From contig JADFZQ010000014.1 of the NCBI GenBank assembly GCA_015232455.1, positions 1-64,000 of the forward strand: a stretch of 64,000 nt of DNA, written 5' to 3'. Shown piece after piece: positions 60,716 through 64,000 of the stretch. This DNA is from Desulfamplus sp. Lineage in GTDB: Bacteria > Desulfobacterota > Desulfobacteria > Desulfobacterales > Desulfobacteraceae. The notes beneath the pieces were generated by a model. The model did not search any database, had not been told where the DNA came from, and saw only the letters and a program-made list of their open reading frames with translations. Numbering within the stretch: the stretch's first letter is position 1; every line of letters starts with the position of its first letter. The position numbers were made by a program, and so were the translations under genes.

Positions 60716-63700
60716 TCATATAATAAAAAGAATTTTTGCCTCTTTTGAAAATTTTTTCATAGCCTCTTCTTTATAACATACGTTTATCATCATGATTTTC
60801 ATTTTATAATCTCGCTCTTTAAGAATTTTCTTTTTTGTCTCATTCAACTCTTTATCACTCTTACTTCTTAAATTAAGTTTATCAACTAACTCCTCAAGCT
60901 CAACAATAGCTTCATCTAAAGATTTTCTTATTTCACGTCCATCAGGAGTATTAAGAAGTTTTTTTAAATCTTTTTGAACCATCTTAAGAACAAAAGAAGG
61001 AATAGCACTTAAATCAAAGTCGTCGGCTAGCTCGTCAAGTTGAGCAAATGGGTTAAATCCTCTTTTACTGCTAAATGGATCAAAATCATCGCCTTCTGAG
61101 TCATCGTCATCATAATATTCATCATCATAATAGTCATCAAACAAATTATGCGGCATCATGGGTGGATGTAATAGAATATCAAACCTAAATGTTTCAAGTG
61201 CATCTTTGAAACGTCCTGTAGTTTTTTTAGAGAGTCGTATTGAAGCATCTTTTAATATTTTTTCTGTTTCAGGATCAAGATTGCTTATTAATTCTGAGTA
61301 TTCATTATAAATAACTCGATCTGAAATACGATACGTTTGAGAAATATTTTTTAGAGTAACTTTGTAAAATTCCAATATCTTACTGTCTAACTTACTATTT
61401 TCAATTGTTTTACTGTCTGGCTTACTGTTTTCAATTGTTTTATTGTCTGACTTACTGTTTTCAATATTTAAGTTTAAGCTCTTATTTGAACTATTTTTCT
61501 TTCTATCCACCTTTCCTTTATTTGCGGCTTTAATTCTATTATCAAGTTCTTCAATAAAACGATTAAATGCTCTATAATCATCAATTTTTTCGATAAGCGT
61601 GAGCAAGTCTCTATCTTCAAGTCGTTTTAATATTAACTTATTGCTGTTGAGATCAAAATAGGTAAATAAATCTATTCTATTAAACAGACGAATCCACTCA
61701 TTGGGTAAAGGTAGAAGAAGATTTAATATATCCCATGAGGTCAACTCCTCTAATCTCTTTAGGTTATCCTTAAACATTAACGCTACTACACTATAAGGAT
61801 CATTAGCTAAACTATTTGGGCTTTCTGCTTTATTTTTACTAACTTTATTAGATTTTCTATATGAAGAAGGTAGAGACTCAAATTTCCCAAGCATTAGTCT
61901 ATACTCCATATCTGCCATAAGAAGAGCATAACACTTAAGTTTTTCAGACAGAGAAAATAAGCTAAACTGCTCTTCAATTTCATTTGGATTGGCTTGGCTG
62001 TTTTCAGCAATTTTGTAGAATATAGATTTTTCAGCAATTAAAATAGCACACTGCTTTGAATTAAATCTTTTTGCCTTCTCAACATCTTGAAAACTTAAAT
62101 TAAACTTCTTTTTAGCAGCACTTTTATCAGCAGAGATAAGCAAAGATATTACATGTAAATCTAATACTCTGCTGTCGTGCGGGGCAAGCTCTAACGCCTT
62201 TTGTAGTGCTGATTCAGCTTTTCTGTAGGCATTCTTGGCATGGTAAAGCGATGCAATTTGCAAAAGAGGCTCTGGATCATCTGGAAATGCCTCACACTTA
62301 GCAAGCGAAATAGTCTCAATAACTTTTTTACATTCATTGCTTAATGCTGGAATTTTAAGTGCAAGATCGTAAAGAGAACTGTTGTTAGGGTCAATCTTAA
62401 CCCCAAATGCTATCATCTGAAGAGTTGCTACATCACCATCTTTAGATGTTATACCAAGTAGCGTAGCATATCGTGGCTCTTTTTTTATAATTTTAGCAAC
62501 AACAGAATATGCTCTATTCGCAAAAATTGTTGCTGCTATATGGTAAATTACCATAGATTTTGCCATTTTTTGCTCTTCTAAAGTCGTAAACTCCTCTTCA
62601 AGATATTGGAAATATTCCAATCCTGACAAAAATATCTCTACTGTAAATATGGCATCTCTTTTAAGTCTAAAAATTTTACCCTTTTTCTTAAGAAGTTTGT
62701 CAGCCATCTTTAAAAAATGGTGTTCATTATTAGAGTGAAGCTGACATAAAGTTTCGAGAATAAACTGTATTACAGAGTCAGTGTGTTCAGGCATCAATAG
62801 GGTTGCAAACTCAACAATATTTTTTTGAAGATAGTCGTTATAATTCTCTTTTTTAGCGTTAGTTATGATGTTTTCCAACTTATCGTAAATATCAAACGAT
62901 CCTCTCCAGAGACATTTTTTAATTGCTAAACTGGATTTATTAATTGCTAAATTCGATTTTGTATTTAGTCTGTTATCACTAACGCCATACTTTAATGTAT
63001 CGGTAATTTTTATAAACATAGACTCTTTTGGAATCATTGAAATTGCTTTTAACATCTCTTTGTCATTATCTTTATAAAAAGCACTCATTGCTTTGCAAAA
63101 GAGCCTAATATGTGCAAATGGGGAAGAACGTGAGATAGATTTCATGCTCTCTAAAGCTGCGTCCCAATCACCTGAATTCATAAACAATACTGCTGATTTT
63201 GCTACAGGAGCATCTCTTTTAATTAAAATATCATCATTAAGAATACCAACTTTTTCCCAGCAATTATGCTTAATTAGTATCTCAGCAAGTATCCTCTCTA
63301 AAGGGGTTAAATCTAAAGATTGTTGTTCTCTTTTTTTATTAGTATAGAAATCATTGTATGACTTAAATACATCTTCTGGAGTGGATAGTTTAAGGAAAAG
63401 TCCCATGCCTGTAACATCTAAACATAAAGGGCTATGGATAGATGCCATAGCCTGTTTTTCAATTGCCTTTGCCTCAGAGAGCATATTTTTATTTTTCAGC
63501 TCATTTGCACGAGTTATATAAGCAATAAACAGTTTTGATTTTACTTCGTTTATAGGAGATTTGGTATATTGATCTCTATTTGATGAGGCACTGTTAGGTA
63601 ATTTTGATGACATCTGTTTAATTGCGATTTGGTATATTTTAATTGCATCTCTTATATTGCCAGCATCAAAGCAAATGTCTCCCTCTTTTACGAGTTCTGT

Positions 63701-63793
63701 TACGCCCATACTTAGTAGCCGTTTCTGCTCTTTATCACTATCTTTTTTTCTCTTACCAGCTCTTTCTTCGGCTTTTCTATCTTTTTTACTCAT
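60716..63793 (-). CDS. Large TPR-like repeat protein
   Basis: The ATG at 63793 (MSKKDRKAEERAGKRKKDSD, AGGGA 8 bases upstream) is preferred to a frame opening at 63823, giving about 1026 residues. Helical TPR-like pairs are seen at ~40-80 (EGDICFDAGNIRDAIKIYQI) and ~520-570 (PLLQIASLYHAKNAYRKAES, then ALQKALELAPHDSRV). Between them are diverged repeats. A low-complexity part (~775-810) has three 11-residue ENSK.DSKTI repeats, then a Tyr/Asp-rich acidic segment (YYDDEYYDDDDSEGDDF region, ~890). It is probably a scaffold or client of the adjacent chaperones. No enzymatic domain is seen. Confidence 0.75.
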   Translation of the reverse strand: MSKKDRKAEERAGKRKKDSDKEQKRLLSMGVTELVKEGDICFDAGNIRDAIKIYQIAIKQMSSKLPNSASSNRDQYTKSPINEVKSKLFIAYITRANELKNKNMLSEAKAIEKQAMASIHSPLCLDVTGMGLFLKLSTPEDVFKSYNDFYTNKKREQQSLDLTPLERILAEILIKHNCWEKVGILNDDILIKRDAPVAKSAVLFMNSGDWDAALESMKSISRSSPFAHIRLFCKAMSAFYKDNDKEMLKAISMIPKESMFIKITDTLKYGVSDNRLNTKSNLAINKSSLAIKKCLWRGSFDIYDKLENIITNAKKENYNDYLQKNIVEFATLLMPEHTDSVIQFILETLCQLHSNNEHHFLKMADKLLKKKGKIFRLKRDAIFTVEIFLSGLEYFQYLEEEFTTLEEQKMAKSMVIYHIAATIFANRAYSVVAKIIKKEPRYATLLGITSKDGDVATLQMIAFGVKIDPNNSSLYDLALKIPALSNECKKVIETISLAKCEAFPDDPEPLLQIASLYHAKNAYRKAESALQKALELAPHDSRVLDLHVISLLISADKSAAKKKFNLSFQDVEKAKRFNSKQCAILIAEKSIFYKIAENSQANPNEIEEQFSLFSLSEKLKCYALLMADMEYRLMLGKFESLPSSYRKSNKVSKNKAESPNSLANDPYSVVALMFKDNLKRLEELTSWDILNLLLPLPNEWIRLFNRIDLFTYFDLNSNKLILKRLEDRDLLTLIEKIDDYRAFNRFIEELDNRIKAANKGKVDRKKNSSNKSLNLNIENSKSDNKTIENSKPDSKTIENSKLDSKILEFYKVTLKNISQTYRISDRVIYNEYSELISNLDPETEKILKDASIRLSKKTTGRFKDALETFRFDILLHPPMMPHNLFDDYYDDEYYDDDDSEGDDFDPFSSKRGFNPFAQLDELADDFDLSAIPSFVLKMVQKDLKKLLNTPDGREIRKSLDEAIVELEELVDKLNLRSKSDKELNETKKKILKERDYKMKIMMINVCYKEEAMKKFSKEAKILFII

Positions 63794-63816
63794 ACAAATC
63801 CCTATAAAGATGGCAC

Positions 63817-64000
63817 TTAGCATAGGCTCTTCATAACTCTTAGTCCAATAGAGTTAGGTTTAAATTGAAAATAAGTTTTGCAACTATCCTTTTTTTTGTT
63901 GAATATTTCAAGATTTTTAATAAAGAGAGGATTTATAATTTTATTTTTTCCAAAAGAACAATTTAGATGGATATCAACTCTTATCTGGTTTAATCTGAAT
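63817..64000 (-). CDS. C-terminal part of an unknown gene (runs off the window)
   Basis: An open frame enters from the right edge and stops at TAA (63817-63819), giving 60 residues that begin FRLNQIRVDIHLNCSFGKNK and end GLRVMKSLC. The stop is 23 bases before the start of the TPR-like gene, as in an operon. No family is recognised. Confidence 0.5.
   Translation of the reverse strand, partial: FRLNQIRVDIHLNCSFGKNKIINPLFIKNLEIFNKKKDSCKTYFQFKPNSIGLRVMKSLC

Overview
This is a 64 kb piece of an AT-rich chromosome. The gene content points to a Desulfobacterota (former Deltaproteobacteria) organism of the Desulfobacterales type. The evidence is the order rplU-rpmA-obgE-proB-proA-nadD-rsfS/gpmI, a phenylacetate-CoA ligase followed by an ACT-domain protein, a CbiR-type cobamide-remodelling enzyme, and a very large PUFA-synthase-like KS-CLF-AT-DH-DH protein. 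The abundant palindromic repeats and mobile remnants also resemble what I recall from multicellular magnetotactic relatives. The lineage is inferred from this, not from a search. From 17.5 kb to the right end every gene lies on the minus strand.

Layout. 0-3 kb: a UDP-glucuronate epimerase gene cut off at its 5' end next to a probable IS630-type transposase fragment, then UDP-glucose dehydrogenase and a small glycosyltransferase. 3-13.6 kb: an accessory region. It holds an AAA ATPase + DUF4276 pair, three integron attC sites carrying gene cassettes (a TIR-domain protein, a PD-(D/E)XK-like nuclease and a small membrane protein) without an integrase, and a type II restriction-modification system. 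That system lies between a complete prepilin peptidase gene and a 461-bp direct repeat of its 3' end. 13.6-17.5 kb: EamA transporter, CbiR and adenine deaminase, the last carrying an in-frame GC-rich repeat. 17.5-28.2 kb: a chemosensory operon (CheB, MCP, CheW, CheA with receiver) fused by context to an Rsb-style partner-switching module (HPt-like/STAS protein and a REC-REC-PP2C-HATPase protein). 28-38.5 kb: housekeeping genes (RsfS-phosphoglycerate mutase fusion, nadD, proA, proB, obgE, rpmA, rplU) interrupted by small orphan and HNH insertions. 38.7-46.8 kb: a DAHP synthase-prephenate dehydratase fusion with a complete phenylalanine leader-peptide attenuator, then ACT protein, paaK, enoyl-CoA hydratase, an amidase and a DUF523/DUF1722 protein. 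47-56.6 kb: mutS, a LapA-like membrane protein and the 2089-residue PUFA-synthase-like protein. 56.7-64 kb: a chaperone-like cluster (zinc ribbon, Hsp70, long GrpE, J-like protein without HPD, 1026-residue TPR-like protein).

The strongest findings are the Phe attenuator at 40.74-40.93 kb, the matched attC sites proving integron cassettes at 5.5-8.3 kb, the restriction-modification insertion with a long duplication, and several families of dispersed palindromes. Two of these palindromes are translated inside genes, and one seeded an 18-bp tandem expansion.
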